Origin: Microbacterium hydrocarbonoxydans
Lineage (GTDB): Bacteria > Actinomycetota > Actinomycetes > Actinomycetales > Microbacteriaceae
Assembly: GCF_011752045.1 (NCBI RefSeq)
Contig: NZ_JAAKXW010000005.1
Location: forward strand, 62,001 to 126,000
Direction: 5' to 3'
Length of the DNA stretch: 64,000 nucleotides
The notes beneath the pieces are model-generated. The model had not been told where the DNA came from. It worked only from the letters and a program-made list of their open reading frames with translations, and did not search any database. Positions within the stretch are counted from its first letter, which is position 1. Every line of letters begins with the position of its first letter. The position numbers and the translations under genes are program-made. Below are positions 1-9,324 of the stretch, in pieces.

Positions 1-196
1 CGGGGCGGCCGCGGCTCGTCTCGATGAGCCCCTCGGATCTCAGCGCGGCGAGGGCGTTGCGGATCGGGCCGCGCGACGTGCTCCACCGCTGGGCGAGCTC
101 GGCCTCGGTGGGCACATCGTCTCCCGGGCGCAGGATGCCGGCTGAGATCCGCTCGCGCAGGTCGTCGGCGATCTGGGTGTACACAGCTTCTGCCAC
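1..196 (-). CDS. GntR-family regulator, N-terminal part (cut by window edge)
   Basis: A GTG start at 196 opens a frame that runs off the left edge; 65 residues are visible. They form a typical GntR winged helix-turn-helix: Y-T-Q-I-A-D-D-L-R-E-R-I, the G-D-x-V-P-T-E-A-E-L-A turn, then a recognition helix ending in A-L-R-S-E-G-L-I. GntR/HutC regulators such as PhnF often sit beside phosphonate operons, and this gene is divergent from one, so it probably controls it (inference). The effector domain lies outside the window. The overlapping ATG at 198 is in another frame. Confidence 0.8.
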   Translation of the reverse strand, partial: MAEAVYTQIADDLRERISAGILRPGDDVPTEAELAQRWSTSRGPIRNALAALRSEGLIETSRGRP

Positions 197-364
197 ATAG
201 GCATACTACTTCGCCACCTCGCGCCAGGCCTGCACGTTCGGTTGATGTTAATGCGGGAGAACCGTGGGTAAACGAGGGTTGAACTCTTCCAAGTTAGGTA
301 TATTTCTCGGCTCGCCGCCTGAGAGAGTCTTCGTGGATCACCCCTCATACCCTGAAAGGTCCTC

Positions 365-1291
365 ATGAAGCTCCGTGCTCTCCCCGCCCTCGCCGGCGCC
401 GCGGTCCTCGCTCTCGGCCTCGCTGCCTGCTCCGGTTCGGCAGGCGCCACCGACGCCGGCACCGACGAGTCGTCCACGGGCTCCGGCTACGCGGTCGACG
501 AGAACACCCTCGTCTTCGGCGTCGTCCCCGACTCGGTGGACACCGAGACCAACTATCAGCCGCTCATGGACTACATCGCCGAGATCACCGGCAAGACGGT
601 CGAGTACCACGAATCGACCGACTACGCCGCCCTCATCGAGGCCGCGGTCGCGGGCAAGGTCGACGTCGCCTCGTTCTCCGGCTTCACCTACGTCACCGCC
701 ACCAACAACGGCGCCGAGCTCACCCCGATCTCCTCGATCGTCACCGAGGAGGGCCAGGAGCCGGGTTACTACTCGCAGGCCATCGTCCCCGTCGGCAGCG
801 ACATCGAGGGCATCGAGGACTTCGCGGGCAAGAAGGTCTGCTTCGTCGACCCGTCGTCGACCTCGGGCTATCTCTTCCCGTCGTACAACCTGCTCGAGGC
901 CGGCATCGACCCGAAGAGCGACATCACGCCTGTCTTCGCCGGCAAGCACGACGTGAGCGTGCAGAAGGTGGGCGAGGGCGTGGAGTGCGAGGCGGGCTTC
1001 GCCGAGGACTCCGAGGTCGAGAAGTCGGACAAGGTGAAGGTCGTCGCCGAGACCATGGTGCCCGGTGCGCCGCTCGTCTACGCGTCGAGCCTTCCCGAGG
1101 AGGTCGCGACGCAGCTCGTGGACGGCCTCGCGGAGATCACCGTAGACGACATCATCGCCGCGGGCATCGACAGCGCCGACTCCGACGCCTTCCGCAGCGT
1201 CTTCTACGCCACGAAGCCGGTCGACGACGAGTACTACGACCTCATCCGCGACATCTGCGAGAAGACCGAAGCGGAGCAGTGCCAGGGCTGA
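365..1291 (+). CDS. phnD: Phosphonate ABC transporter, substrate-binding lipoprotein PhnD
   Basis: This 308-residue protein captures phosphonates outside the membrane and passes them to PhnE. The N-terminus is a lipoprotein signal: a basic start, a hydrophobic stretch and an L-A-A-C lipobox with the lipidated Cys at residue 22. The mature part begins with the family opening L-V-F-G-V-V-P-D and contains T-N-Y-Q-P-L-M-D-Y and the F-S-G-F-T-Y segment of PhnD-type periplasmic binding proteins. A GAAAGG ribosome site precedes the ATG. It heads a run of seven same-strand genes for uptake and breakdown. The exact ligand (2-aminoethylphosphonate or another phosphonate) cannot be read from sequence. 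Confidence 0.93.
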   Translation: MKLRALPALAGAAVLALGLAACSGSAGATDAGTDESSTGSGYAVDENTLVFGVVPDSVDTETNYQPLMDYIAEITGKTVEYHESTDYAALIEAAVAGKVDVASFSGFTYVTATNNGAELTPISSIVTEEGQEPGYYSQAIVPVGSDIEGIEDFAGKKVCFVDPSSTSGYLFPSYNLLEAGIDPKSDITPVFAGKHDVSVQKVGEGVECEAGFAEDSEVEKSDKVKVVAETMVPGAPLVYASSLPEEVATQLVDGLAEITVDDIIAAGIDSADSDAFRSVFYATKPVDDEYYDLIRDICEKTEAEQCQG

Positions 1292-1335
1292 AGCCCGGCA
1301 CCGTCCACCACCGGTAAGAACACGGGAGAACCGAC

Positions 1336-2159
<824 letters not shown>

Positions 2160-2163
<4 letters not shown>

Positions 2164-3884
2164 CCGTCCTCGTGTCCGGCCAGGCGCGGCAGACGGCATC
2201 CGTCCCGCTCGCCGAGCGCGCCCCGAAGCGCCCGGTCTCCCCGGAGCGCATCGCCGCGGCCCTCACCCTGGTGGCCCTCGTCGTGCTCGGCGTGCTCGCC
2301 GTGAACGAGGTCGGCATCTCCGTCCCCGCCATGGCGGAGAGCTGGGGCAACGCGGAGAGGTTCTTCGCCCGCGTCGGCGCGCTCTCCTTCCCTGAACCCG
2401 GCGACCTGCTCTGGCTGATCGCACTCACCGTCGGCCTCGTGCTCACGGGCACCCTTCTCGCCGCCGTCCTGTCCATCCCGATCGCGTACCTCGCGGCGTC
2501 CAACACGACGCCGGGAAACGGCTGGCGCGCCGCCGCGCGCTTCCTCGGCGTGCTCGCCAGGGCCCTGCCCGACGTCGTGCTCGCGATGGCGTTCGTGCTG
2601 ATGTTCTCACTCGGCACCCTGCCAGGCATCCTCGCCATCGGCATCCACTCCATCGGCATGATCTCGAAGATGTTCGCCGACGCGATCGAGCAGATCGACG
2701 AGGGTCCTCGGCTCGCGATCCGCGCCGCCGGAGGCACGAGGCTTCAGGAGTTCACCGCCGGCGTCCTCCCGCAGGTGCTCCCGAGCTGGGTCGCCACCGT
2801 TCTGCACCGCAACGACATCAACCTCCGCGGCAGCGTCGTGCTCGGCTACGTCGGCGTCGCCGGCCTCGGCCTCGAGATGTCTTATGCGTTCAAGTCGCTG
2901 AACTACGGCAAGGGCCTCGGCATCGCCCTCGTGATCTTCGTGCTCTGCGTCGTCATGGAGATCGTGTCGAGCCTCGTCCGCGGGGCGATGCTCGGCCGGC
3001 AGAGGCACACGCGTTCGTGGATCGACCGGATCATCCACCCGCGGCTGCCCGCGGCGGCGGCTGCGGCGGAGAAGCCCGCCTGGGCGGCGTCCCCGTCATC
3101 GGCCCTGCACCGACCGTGGACGGTGCAGCGCGTGCGGCACACGATCGCCGGCGTCGCGGCCGTGCTCGTCGTGATCGGCGGCATCGTCGTCAGCGACATC
3201 AACTGGACCGACCTCGTCACGTTCTGGGGGCGCATCCCCGAGGTCGCGGCGATGTTCTGGCCGCCCTCGTTCGGGAGCTACGACGCCGGAACCATGCTCG
3301 CCGCCATGCGCGACACCGTCGCGATCGCGCTCGCCGCCACCGTGCTCACGCTGCTGCCCTCGCTGCTTCTCGGCTCCCTCGCGGCGAGCAACGTCGCGCC
3401 GAGCGGCGGAGCGCGCGGCGCGGCCCGCTTCCTGCTCGTCGGCATCCGCGGCATCCCCGAGCTGATCCTCGCGATCGTGCTCGTCGTGATCACGGGTCTC
3501 GGCCCGCAGGCGGGCGTCATCGCCCTCGCGATCGGCGGGATCGGCCTGCTCGGCAAGCTCATCGCCGACTCCTTCGAGGAGGTCGACCGGGGGCCGGAGC
3601 GCGCTCTCCGCGCCGTCGGCGCCACCCGCCTGCAGACGTACGCCGCGGCCACCGTGCCGCAGGGGATGCAGGCGCTCATCGGCCACAGCTTCTACATGCT
3701 CGACACCAACATCCGCGCGGCGACCATCCTCGGCATCGTCGGCGGCGGCGGAGTCGGCTACTACCTGCTCAACGCCAGCCAGGGATCCCGCTACGAGACG
3801 GTGACCGCGATCGTCCTGATGATCCTCGCCACGGTGCTCGTCGTGGAGGGGCTCGCGATGTGGATGCGGAAGGTGTTCCGGTGA
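2160..3884 (+). CDS. phnE: Phosphonate ABC transporter permease PhnE, two-domain fusion
   Basis: This 574-residue membrane protein contains two consecutive PhnE-type permease domains, about residues 75-275 and 375-570. Each has the coupling-loop region that contacts PhnC: E-Q-I-D-E-G-P-R-L-A-I-R-A-A-G-G-T in the first half and F-E-E-V-D-R-G-P-E-R-A-L-R-A-V-G-A in the second. Most PhnE proteins have about 260 residues and dimerise; here one chain supplies both halves, a known but less common arrangement. The halves are joined by an Ala-rich, charged linker (about residues 285-330). The ATG overlaps the phnC stop, and the last codons overlap the next gene as GTGA. Confidence 0.92.
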
Positions 3885-5005
3885 ACCGCGCTGACGTCGT
3901 CGTGGCGGGCTCCGGCATCGTCGGCCTCGGAGCCGCCTATGCGGCCGTGCGCCGCGGTCTGCGCGTCATCGTCGTCGACCGCACGGACGCCCCCGTCGGC
4001 GCCACGATCCGCAACTTCGGGCACCTGTGCATCGGCGCGCAGGAGGGCGAGGCCCGCCGCTACGCAGACGCCTCCCGAGAGCTGTGGCTGCGCCTCTCCC
4101 GCGACGCCGGCTTCTGGCTGCGCGAGTCCGGCACGCTCGTGGCCGCCCGGCACGAGGACGAGCTCGCGGTGCTCGAGACGGCGGGCGACGGCATCCGGAT
4201 GCTGGACGTCGACGAGCTCCTGCGCCTCGCGCCGCTCCGCCGCGAGGGACTTCTCGGCGGCGCGCACATCGAGACCGACCTGCAGACCGATCCGCGCACC
4301 GCGGCATCGGCCATCGTCCGTCACCTCGTCTCCCTCGGCGTCGAGTTCCGGTTCCGCACCGCCGTCACCGGTGTGCGCAGCCACAGGGTCGACACCACCC
4401 GCGGGCCGATCGAGGCGGGGCTGGTCGTCGTCGCGGTGAACCACGATGTCGACCAACTGCTGCCGGGGCTCGCCGAGCGCGTCGGCGTCGAGCGCTGCGC
4501 CCTGGACATGATGCGCGCGGCGGTCACGCTGCGGCATCCCCTGGCGGCTCCGCTGCTGACCGGCTGGTCGCTGATCCGCTACGGACGCTTCGCCGGAGCG
4601 CCGGAGGCCGCCGCCCTGCGCGAGCGCCTGCACGGGGAGCGCCCCGACCTCGCCGCCCTCGACCTCAACCAGATGTACACGCAGCTGCCCGACGGCACGC
4701 TCATCCTCGGCGACTCCCACGCGACGGCTCCGGCGCCGGCCCCGTTCCAGCCGGAGGCCGCGTTCGCTGCGTTCCTCGCCGAGGCCGAGGCGCTGTTCGA
4801 CATGCCGGCGCCCCGTGTCATCGAGCGCTGGCAGGGCGTCTACGCCAAGGCGGCGGGGGAGTTCCTCGTCGAGCGCGTCGACGACGGGGTCCTCGCGCTC
4901 GCCGCGACCACCGGCATCGGGATGACCACGGGACTGGGTCTCGCCGAGGAGAACCTCACCGCCGCCCTCGGGGCGGCACCTGCAAGGGAAGGAACACCAT
5001 CATGA
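3881..5005 (+). CDS. FAD-dependent oxidoreductase of phosphonate catabolism (TIGR03364 type)
   Basis: This 374-residue member of the DAO/glycine-oxidase family has the FAD-binding G-S-G-I-V-G-L-G-A-A at residues 10-19 and a C-terminal flavin segment T-G-I-G-M-T-T-G-L-G-L-A. Relatives sit in phosphonate operons next to phosphonatase-like hydrolases; recent work, as I recall it, shows such flavoenzymes (PbfC/PbfD) oxidising aminoethylphosphonate or its N-methyl form to phosphonoacetaldehyde. That role fits the downstream hydrolase but is inference here. The GTG start at 3881 overlaps the phnE stop, and its stop overlaps the next ATG, so it is within a tightly coupled operon. Confidence 0.85.
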   Translation: MNRADVVVAGSGIVGLGAAYAAVRRGLRVIVVDRTDAPVGATIRNFGHLCIGAQEGEARRYADASRELWLRLSRDAGFWLRESGTLVAARHEDELAVLETAGDGIRMLDVDELLRLAPLRREGLLGGAHIETDLQTDPRTAASAIVRHLVSLGVEFRFRTAVTGVRSHRVDTTRGPIEAGLVVVAVNHDVDQLLPGLAERVGVERCALDMMRAAVTLRHPLAAPLLTGWSLIRYGRFAGAPEAAALRERLHGERPDLAALDLNQMYTQLPDGTLILGDSHATAPAPAPFQPEAAFAAFLAEAEALFDMPAPRVIERWQGVYAKAAGEFLVERVDDGVLALAATTGIGMTTGLGLAEENLTAALGAAPAREGTPS

Positions 5006-5709
5006 ACACGCCCCTGGAACTCGTCGTGCTCGACATGGCCGGCACCACCGTGCTCGACGACGGCGTCGTGGAGCAGGCGTTCGGCCGAGCGGCGGAGCGC
5101 ACCGGCGTCGCGGAGCGGATGCCGTGGGCGGAGGCGCTCGAGTACGTGCGCGACACGATGGGCCAGTCGAAGATCGACGTGTTCACGCACCTCGCCGGCG
5201 GCGACCGCCTCGCGGCGGAGCGCGCCACCGCCGCGTTCGAGGGCGCGTACGCCGAGATCGTCGCGGAGCAGGGCGTGTCCGAGATCCCCGGCGCCGCCGA
5301 CGCGATCCAGGGGCTGAAGGATGCCGGTCTGACGGTCGTGCTGACCACCGGCTTCGCGCCGGTGACCCGCGACGCCCTCCTCGACGGCCTCGGCTGGCGC
5401 GGTCTCGTCGAGCTCGCCCTCTCTCCCGCCGACGCCGGGCGCGGCCGCCCTGCCCCCGATCTCGTGCTCACCGCGCTGCTGCGCACCGGCGCCTCCTCGG
5501 TGCGGTCTGTGGCCGTCGCGGGTGACACGTCCAGCGACGTCGAATCCGGTCGCCGCGCGGGCGCCGGCTTCGTCGCCGGCGTGCTCAGCGGCGCCCACGA
5601 TGCGGCGACCCTCACCGGCGCGGGAGCGGATGCCGTGCTCGCCGACGTCACCGAGCTGCAGGCCGCGCTCGCCGACCGCGGTCTGCTCCGCCTCGTCCAG
5701 ACGACCTGA
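5002..5709 (+). CDS. Phosphonatase-like HAD hydrolase (PhnX homolog)
   Basis: The 235-residue HAD protein should cleave the C-P bond of phosphonoacetaldehyde or a close relative. Visible catalytic features are the nucleophile Asp11 in L-D-M-A-G-T-T (Ala at +2, as in PhnX, instead of the usual second Asp), a cap lysine Lys57 in M-G-Q-S-K-I-D that lines up with the Schiff-base Lys of Bacillus PhnX (M-G-L-L-K-I-D), and motif 4 G-D-T-S-S-D. It is a little shorter than PhnX (about 260) and fits the TIGR03351 PhnX-like group. Its ATG overlaps the previous stop (ATGA). Confidence 0.87.
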   Translation: MNTPLELVVLDMAGTTVLDDGVVEQAFGRAAERTGVAERMPWAEALEYVRDTMGQSKIDVFTHLAGGDRLAAERATAAFEGAYAEIVAEQGVSEIPGAADAIQGLKDAGLTVVLTTGFAPVTRDALLDGLGWRGLVELALSPADAGRGRPAPDLVLTALLRTGASSVRSVAVAGDTSSDVESGRRAGAGFVAGVLSGAHDAATLTGAGADAVLADVTELQAALADRGLLRLVQTT

Positions 5710-5720
5710 GCGGGAGCATC

Positions 5721-6809
5721 GTGGGCACCATCCTGATCCGTCCGCCGGGGCACCGCCGTGACGTCGCGCTGCGCCCGGCGGCCACCGCGATGGTCTGGAT
5801 CGGAGAGGGGCATCCGCACGAGACGATCGCGGTGCCGGGGGTCGCGCTCGCCGATCACGACGTCCTCGTCGCGGTGGAGCTCTCCACGATCTGCGGCTCC
5901 GACGTGCATACGGTGCAGGGGCGGCGGTCGGCGCCGACGCCCCTGGTGCTCGGCCACGAGAGCGTCGGGAGGGTGATCGCGACCGGCGACGGGGGACCGC
6001 TCGCCGTCGACGGCGCCCCGCTGCGGATCGGCGACCGGGTGGTGTGGTCGGTGACGATCTCGTGCGGCGCGTGCGATCGCTGCGTGCAGGGCATCCCGCA
6101 GAAGTGCCGGGAGCTCGGCAAGTACGGACACGACCGGATCGGCGTGCACGGCGATCTCACCGGCGCCTTCGGGAGCCACGTGCAGCTGCGCGCCGGCACG
6201 GCGATCGTCCGCGTTCCGGAGTCCCTCCCGGCCGCCGTGCTCGCCCCGGCATCGTGCGCGACCGCCACCGCCCTCGCCGCGATCGCACGGGCCGCGCGGC
6301 ACCGGGAGCTCGAAGGCGCCGCGGTGCGGATCCACGGAGCCGGCCTCGTCGGGCTGTCGGCGGCCGCGATAGCCGCCGAGGAGGGCGCGGTCGTGGAGGT
6401 GCTCGACCCGAATCCGCTGCGCCGCGAGCTCGCCGCCCGGTACGGCGCGACGGCACTCGATCGCGAGCCGGACGTGGTGATCGAGGCCTCGGGGCAGGCG
6501 GTCGCCGCAGCGCTGGACGGCATCGCGATCGGCGGCATCGTGGTGCTCGTGGGAAGCGTCTTCCCGGCGGACCCGGTGCCCTTCGACGCCGAGGGCGTCG
6601 TGCGGAAGCTGGTCACCGTCGCCGGCGTCCACAACTACACGGGAGCGGAGCTCGCCGAGGCGGTCGCGTTCCTCGCCGGCCGCGGCCGGGCGTACCCGTT
6701 CGCCGAGGCGGTGGGCGAGGTGCGTCAGCTGGCCGAGATCGACGAGGCGATCGCCGCGGCATCCGCTCCGGGAGCGCCTCTGCGGATCGGGCTGGCACCG
6801 GGACGCTGA
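5721..6809 (+). CDS. Zinc-dependent alcohol dehydrogenase associated with phosphonate catabolism
   Basis: This 362-residue medium-chain dehydrogenase has the catalytic-zinc segment C-G-S-D-V-H, G-H-E-S-V-G, the structural-zinc cysteines C-G-A-C-D-R-C...C and a nucleotide fold G-A-G-L-V-G-L. It resembles the clade (TIGR03366) repeatedly found in phosphonate clusters. A likely job is oxidising a hydroxyalkyl-phosphonate or an aldehyde intermediate before the hydrolase acts, but the substrate is unknown. It starts with GTG 11 nt after the hydrolase gene and closes the operon. Its last 85 bases overlap the convergent pncC gene. Confidence 0.85.
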   Translation: MGTILIRPPGHRRDVALRPAATAMVWIGEGHPHETIAVPGVALADHDVLVAVELSTICGSDVHTVQGRRSAPTPLVLGHESVGRVIATGDGGPLAVDGAPLRIGDRVVWSVTISCGACDRCVQGIPQKCRELGKYGHDRIGVHGDLTGAFGSHVQLRAGTAIVRVPESLPAAVLAPASCATATALAAIARAARHRELEGAAVRIHGAGLVGLSAAAIAAEEGAVVEVLDPNPLRRELAARYGATALDREPDVVIEASGQAVAAALDGIAIGGIVVLVGSVFPADPVPFDAEGVVRKLVTVAGVHNYTGAELAEAVAFLAGRGRAYPFAEAVGEVRQLAEIDEAIAAASAPGAPLRIGLAPGR

Positions 6810-7306
6810 GACGCGGAGGCCCCGTCATGACGGCGGGGTCCCGCCGGCCTGACCGCCTCGAGGTGCAGGACGAGGAGGCGCACCGCGGCGGCCGTCGCCT
6901 GCTCCAGCACCTGCTCGGGATCGCCCACGAGAGCCAGGGCGCGGTGGCCGCGACCCTCGGCGGTAGCCCACCCCAGATAGACCGTTCCGGCCGGATGCCC
7001 GCCCTCGGGTCCCGGCCCGCCGACCCCGGTCGTGGAGACGCAGATGTCGGCGTCGAACAGCGCCAGCGCGCCGGCGGCGAGCTGCTCCGCGCACGTCGCC
7101 GAGCACGGATCGGTGCCGGGGGTGAGCCCGAGCACCCGCTCCTTGACCTCGGTCAGGTAGGCGACGATGCCGCCGGCGAACCAGGTCGAGGCGGCCTCTG
7201 CGGCTCCGACCGTGTTCGCCAGCCGGCCGGAGGTGAGCGACTCCGCCACGCACACGCTCAGTCCGCGCTCGCGCGCGATGCCGCTCACCCTCGCCAGCTC
7301 CTCCAT
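6725..7306 (-). CDS. pncC: CinA C-terminal family protein, nicotinamide-nucleotide amidohydrolase
   Basis: This 193-residue protein has the CinA C-terminal fold that deamidates nicotinamide mononucleotide in the pyridine nucleotide cycle. Diagnostic segments are V-A-E-S-L-T-S-G-R-L, W-F-A-G-G-I-V-A-Y and T-G-V-G-G-P-G-P-E-G. The last 40 or so residues are arginine- and alanine-rich and read antisense through the end of the alcohol dehydrogenase gene; they are probably a non-functional tail caused by lack of a stop codon in GC-rich DNA. The gene lies 7 nt after the CBS gene, so the two form an operon. Confidence 0.88.
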   Translation of the reverse strand: MEELARVSGIARERGLSVCVAESLTSGRLANTVGAAEAASTWFAGGIVAYLTEVKERVLGLTPGTDPCSATCAEQLAAGALALFDADICVSTTGVGGPGPEGGHPAGTVYLGWATAEGRGHRALALVGDPEQVLEQATAAAVRLLVLHLEAVRPAGPRRHDGASASQRPGASPIRRGAPGADAAAIASSISAS

Positions 7307-7313
7307 GACGGCC

Positions 7314-7727
7314 TCAGCGGGAGATGCTCTCGACGGTCTTGCCGGTCGCCGCCGCGGACAGCGACAGCGCGATGTCCGCCTGGCTGACGATGCCGACGAG
7401 CAGATGGTCCTCGATCACCGGCAGCCGGCGGATCTGATGCTCGCGCATCAGCTCGAGGGCGACGCGGATGTCGTCGCCGGCGTCGACGGTGACCGGCTTG
7501 CCCTTCGCCAGCGCCCCTGCCGGCGTCGTCTCCGGGTCCATCCCCGCCGCGATCGCGCCGACCACGATGTCGCGATCGGTGAGCATGCCCTTGAGCTTGC
7601 TGTCCTCTCCGCAGATCGGCAGCGAGCCGACGTCGAGGTCGGCCATCACCGAGGCGGCGATGCGCAGGGAGTCGTTCACGCCGATGCACCGCGGACTCGG
7701 CGTCATGATCTCGCTTGCGGTGGTCAT
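7314..7727 (-). CDS. Two-CBS-domain protein (Hrp1-like)
   Basis: The 137-residue protein is a tandem pair of CBS domains, about residues 5-58 and 75-130, with the typical L-T-D-R-D-I-V and V-G-I-V-S-Q-A-D-I ends. Stand-alone CBS pairs bind adenosine nucleotides; the mycobacterial homolog Hrp1 (Rv2626c) is a hypoxia-response protein. A ribosome site (AGGGGACCAGG) precedes the ATG. About 43 nt upstream of the ATG is a TATCGT -10 preceded at 23 nt by the GTCAATCCCCT element (7800-7810), so it likely belongs to the stress group described here. It is cotranscribed with pncC. Confidence 0.9.
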   Translation of the reverse strand: MTTASEIMTPSPRCIGVNDSLRIAASVMADLDVGSLPICGEDSKLKGMLTDRDIVVGAIAAGMDPETTPAGALAKGKPVTVDAGDDIRVALELMREHQIRRLPVIEDHLLVGIVSQADIALSLSAAATGKTVESISR

Positions 7728-7799
7728 CCTGGTCCCCTCATCTCGTGTCCGTTCGGTCTCCGTGCGGCCGACGATAGGCCCCGCCCTCCTCGACGGCGC

Positions 7800-7810
7800 A
7801 GGGGATTGAC
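7800..7810 (-). promoter_or_regulatory. GTCAAYCCCCT stress promoter element, CBS-pncC operon
   Basis: On the minus strand the sequence is GTCAATCCCCT, followed after 23 nt by TATCGT (7776-7771) and, 43 nt further, by the ATG of the CBS gene. It lies back to back with a second copy facing right (7827-7837). It is one of six copies in this window. Confidence 0.7.
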
Positions 7811-7826
7811 AAGACGGCGACCGCGA

Positions 7827-7837
7827 GTCAACCCCCT
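7827..7837 (+). promoter_or_regulatory. GTCAAYCCCCT stress promoter element, DUF6766 operon
   Basis: GTCAACCCCCT is followed after 22 nt by GAGGGT (7860-7865), a -10-like hexamer sharing the ANNNT core, and then by the 37-codon gene at 7891. It forms a divergent pair with the copy at 7800-7810. Confidence 0.7.
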
Positions 7838-7890
7838 GGTCCTGCCGCCGCCCGGCGACGAGGGTGGATGCCGACACGGGGGAGGACGAC

Positions 7891-8004
7891 ATGTCTGATC
7901 GGACACAGGAGACCGCGGGGATGCGCGGCATGTTCTGGACCTGGGCGCTCATCATCGCGGGCGGACTCGCCGTGATGATCGCGATACCGCTGGGAGGGCG
8001 ATGA
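7891..8004 (+). CDS. Small single-pass membrane protein (37 residues)
   Basis: This short gene begins with ATG after a GGGGGAGGACGAC ribosome site and ends with a TGA that overlaps the ATG of the following gene (ATGA). The product has a short polar N-terminus, then one hydrophobic helix from about residue 14 to 34 (M-F-W-T-W-A-L-I-I-A-G-G) and a Gly-Arg end. The good ribosome site, the coupling to a conserved membrane gene and the promoter element upstream support it as real. Function unknown; it may be a partner of the DUF6766 protein. Confidence 0.7.
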   Translation: MSDRTQETAGMRGMFWTWALIIAGGLAVMIAIPLGGR

Positions 8005-8681
8005 TGCGCAGAGCGTTCAAGGACAACGCGCTGAGCCTGTTCTTCCTCGCACTCTTCGTGCTGGCGCTGGCAGGTCAGGCCGTCGCCGGCTTCCTGCGGA
8101 CGAACTCCGAGCTCGCGGACCACGGCCGCCCGCCGACGGACTTCGGCGCCTTCGTCACATCGTCTGACTTCCTCGTCGACGTCGCGGAGAACTGGCAGTC
8201 CGAGTTCCTGCAGTTCTTCCTCTTCATCGCCGCGACCATCTGGTTCGTGCAGCGCGGCTCGCCGGAGTCGAAGAAGCCGGGCGACGAGGGCCCGGGAAGC
8301 GACGCCGACCAGCTCGTCGGCGCCCACGCCCGCCCCGACTCCCCGCGGTGGGCGCGGGCGGGAGGATGGCGCACGTTCGTGTTCGGCAACTCGCTGCTCC
8401 TCGTGATGGGGGCGATCTTCCTGCTGTCCTGGTTCGCGCAGTCCCTGGGCGGACTCGTCGTGCTCAACGAGGAGAACGCGATGCACGGTGCCGCGGCGAT
8501 CGGCTGGACCGACTACCTCGCCTCACCGGACTTCTGGGATCGCACCCTGCAGAACTGGCAGTCCGAGTTCCTCGCGGTGGGCACCATGGTGGCGTTCTCG
8601 ATCTACCTCCGCCAGCGAGGCTCGGCGGAGTCCAAGCCGGTCGGCATCCCTCATCACGTCTCGTCGGAGGAATCCGACTGA
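8001..8681 (+). CDS. DUF6766 membrane protein
   Basis: This 226-residue protein resembles the DUF6766 family of uncharacterised bacterial membrane proteins. It starts with R-R-A-F-K-D-N-A-L-S-L-F-F-L-A-L-F and has an internal duplication: each half has a hydrophobic segment, a stretch ending in E-N-W-Q-S-E-F-L or Q-N-W-Q-S-E-F-L, a second hydrophobic segment, and an R-G-S-x-E-S-K end. About four membrane helices are expected. It shares a promoter with the small protein upstream and ends 28 nt inside the convergent FHA gene. Confidence 0.8.
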   Translation: MMRRAFKDNALSLFFLALFVLALAGQAVAGFLRTNSELADHGRPPTDFGAFVTSSDFLVDVAENWQSEFLQFFLFIAATIWFVQRGSPESKKPGDEGPGSDADQLVGAHARPDSPRWARAGGWRTFVFGNSLLLVMGAIFLLSWFAQSLGGLVVLNEENAMHGAAAIGWTDYLASPDFWDRTLQNWQSEFLAVGTMVAFSIYLRQRGSAESKPVGIPHHVSSEESD

Positions 8682-9241
8682 GCCCCCGCGGGCGGACCCG
8701 ATGACGTGCCCGTCCGCGGGTCCGCATGCGCGTCGCCGGCGGTGCCGGGATCGCCTGTCGGAGTGTCGGCTTCGCCTGAGTAGTCCGGACGCGGCGGCTG
8801 CAGCGGCTGATCGGAGTACTCCCCGCCCAGCCGGCCGCCGTACGGCCGCCCGTGATCGGCGAACTCGTCGCGCGCGTACACGAGCGTCCACGGTCCCAGC
8901 GTGAAGCGGAACCCCGTGCGCAGCGTCTCCGTGCGCTCGCCGCCGTGCGTGGCCTCCACACCGGGGCTCGCGCTGAGCTCACCGGCGCCGTGCAGCTCCA
9001 GCACGTACTCGTCGCGGTCGTCGTGGGTGATCGTGGCGTGAACGGCATCCGTGCCCTCGAGGCGCAGGTCGCAGCCGTCCGAGGAGCCGATGCGGACGAC
9101 GTCCGCCTCCAGGGGGAACTCCGCTCGCTCCTCGTCCTCGCCGGTGATCCGCAGGTGCGGGTTCCCGGCGCCCCACGCCGCGTGGGTCGTCCCGGGCGTG
9201 TAGCCGTGGTCGGGTCGATCGTCGATGTGCCGTGCGTCCAT
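8654..9241 (-). CDS. FHA-domain protein
   Basis: The 195-residue protein has a forkhead-associated domain at about residues 25-115: V-V-R-I-G-S-S-D-G-C-D-L-R-L, then H-A-T-I-T and L-H-G-A-G-E-L, the usual phosphothreonine-binding layout. The last 60 residues are Pro-, Gly-, Asp- and Ser-rich and look disordered. FHA proteins read Ser/Thr-kinase signals; no kinase gene is adjacent. The start at 9241 leaves a 43-nt leader to a TAGCCT -10, itself 22 nt after the GTCAACCCCCT element at 9313-9323. The 3' end overlaps the end of the DUF6766 gene. Confidence 0.8.
   Translation of the reverse strand: MDARHIDDRPDHGYTPGTTHAAWGAGNPHLRITGEDEERAEFPLEADVVRIGSSDGCDLRLEGTDAVHATITHDDRDEYVLELHGAGELSASPGVEATHGGERTETLRTGFRFTLGPWTLVYARDEFADHGRPYGGRLGGEYSDQPLQPPRPDYSGEADTPTGDPGTAGDAHADPRTGTSSGPPAGAQSDSSDET
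8692..8725 (+). terminator. Hairpin just after the DUF6766 gene
   Basis: GCGGACCCG (8692-8700) and CGGGTCCGC (8717-8725) form a perfect 9-bp stem with a 16-nt loop, 11 nt past the DUF6766 stop. No T-run follows, and the stem lies inside the convergent FHA reading frame, so a terminator role is only probable. Confidence 0.4.
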
Positions 9242-9312
9242 GAGCCCTGGCCTCCTCGATGTCGTGTGCGTTTCCGAGATGACGAGGCTAGGCGCCCCGC
9301 GGCGCTCCGCGG

Positions 9313-9323
9313 AGGGGGTTGAC
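9313..9323 (-). promoter_or_regulatory. GTCAAYCCCCT stress promoter element, FHA gene
   Basis: The minus strand reads GTCAACCCCCT, then after 22 nt TAGCCT (9290-9285), a near-consensus actinobacterial -10, then a 43-nt leader to the FHA start codon. Confidence 0.72.
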
Positions 9324-9324
9324 T

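Noticed and set aside
307..365. CTGAGA followed by ACCCTGAAAGG upstream of phnD, recalling a TPP riboswitch
   Set aside because: The conserved GGGGTGC arm and the closing P1 stem are missing, and the operon has no link to thiamine.
6725..6830. The C-terminal tail of PncC as a separate domain
   Set aside because: It is antisense to the alcohol dehydrogenase end and low-complexity; the family fold is complete before it.
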